64,000 nucleotides of DNA, taken from positions 434,001-498,000 of the forward strand of contig CANUEZ040000203.1 in the NCBI GenBank assembly GCA_948099385.1, given 5' to 3'. Positions within the stretch are counted from its first letter, which is position 1. Each line of letters starts with the position of its first letter. The notes beneath the pieces were generated by a model, which searched no databases, had not been told where the DNA came from, and was given only the letters and a program-made list of their open reading frames with translations. The position numbers and the translations under genes are program-made. Below, in pieces: positions 63,683 to 64,000 of this stretch. Origin of the DNA: Fasciola hepatica. Its lineage: Eukaryota; Platyhelminthes; Trematoda; Plagiorchiida; Fasciolidae.

Positions 63683-64000
63683 TTGTGGTTTGGGTGTTCG
63701 ACTGACATTCGTTCACCACAACCCTTGTTCGTGTCCCCGTGTGGGCTCTGTCCATGTGCAATGCTCATGATTCCCTTAGCGGATCAAACAGCTGTACAGT
63801 GCTTGCATAATTTTCAATGGTCAGTTCAGTGTTCAAGCTGCATGGAGAATCATATTATACAAATCTACTCTGCTACTGCTCTATTGCATTGTATGAGCAA
63901 TCTGTGTGGATTGTTCATAAGGGAATGCCTCGGTTTCACTTATGCCCATAAATAGAGAAGTGATGGAACATAGGATTGGATCGGTGTGCGAGAATTTGTT
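63683..64000. repeat. Right partial monomer (318 bp)
   Basis: The last monomer starts at 63683 and is cut at offset 318. It ends AGAATTTGTT, apparently the same one-G loss seen in the previous copy (near 63575), although the site is truncated. The array continues beyond the right edge. Confidence 0.96.

Larger units (their letters stand above)
1..64000. repeat. Tandem satellite array, about 423-bp monomer
   Basis: The same segment recurs every 423 bases across the window, always in the same orientation. Anchors present in nearly every copy include TTCGTTCACCCCAACCC, CAGCTGTACAGTGCTTCC, GGAGAATCATATTATAC, GAGCAATCTGTGTGGATTG, GCGAAAGCGAAAGCC and CCAATTTGGGGATTG. I count 150 complete copies (starts from 226 to 63683, mean spacing 423.05) and two partial ones. 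The array runs off both ends, so its true length is unknown. No inversion, no transposon and no unique spacer was seen. Established knowledge: long homogeneous tandem arrays of this kind are satellite DNA of eukaryotic heterochromatin. The family is not recognised and no host is named. Confidence 0.99.

Noticed and set aside
1..64000. One giant gene encoding a 141-residue tandem repeat protein (423 = 3 x 141)
   Set aside because: I found a stop in each forward frame in each monomer (ACTTAG, ATAAATAG and ATCGGATAG contexts), and minus-strand frames are also short, so no frame stays open across monomers.
1..64000. CRISPR array
   Set aside because: The repeat unit is 423 bp with no unique spacers; every part of the unit is repeated.
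1..64000. Ribosomal DNA intergenic spacer subrepeats
   Set aside because: No rRNA gene sequence is present in 64 kb, and the monomer shows no rDNA spacer features I recognise.
1..64000. Transposon or retrotransposon insertion within the array
   Set aside because: All consecutive monomer starts are 422-429 bp apart, so no insertion larger than six bases exists.
1..64000. A hidden novel defence or mobile gene system
   Set aside because: Nothing but the satellite monomer is present on either strand; no coding or RNA candidate survives inspection.

Overview
The whole window is one uninterrupted head-to-tail satellite DNA array. A monomer of about 423 bp is repeated in a single orientation from base 1 to base 64000. 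Taking the segment that begins TTGTGGTTTGGGTGTTC as offset 1, I located 150 complete monomers (226 to 63682) plus a partial monomer at each end (1-225 and 63683-64000). By start-to-start distance, 127 of the 150 are exactly 423 bp. The other 23 differ by small indels: ten of 424, eleven of 422, one of 425 and one of 429. One counted monomer (31543-31965) has 185 G/C in 423 bases, about 44%. I see no unique flanking DNA, transposon, RNA gene, CRISPR array, origin or credible protein gene.

Such an array points to a eukaryotic chromosome and a heterochromatic region (centromeric, pericentromeric, subtelomeric or interstitial). I do not recognise the satellite family, so I name no species and assign no chromosomal location. 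Every monomer carries several 60-90 codon open frames, but they start at TTG or at internal ATGs and overlap each other in different frames. The longest is broken by one recurrent C-to-T change that makes TAG. They look like by-products of one sequence being copied, so none is listed as a gene.

The structure lies in how variants are arranged. Local higher-order repeats (HORs) are embedded in a monomeric background: dimers (1-1917, 2765-5726, 11658-14618, 18427-20118, 42540-44231, 48039-49730), trimers of 1269 bp (23082-25619, 31543-35349), a single-monomer burst (37464-39155), and a four-monomer unit of 1691 bp with an optional fifth monomer (50577-59454). Diagnostic variants mark regional domains. 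A few haplotypes reappear tens of kilobases away, as expected from unequal exchange and conversion-like copying. No new gene system was found; the observations of interest concern satellite evolution and array architecture.
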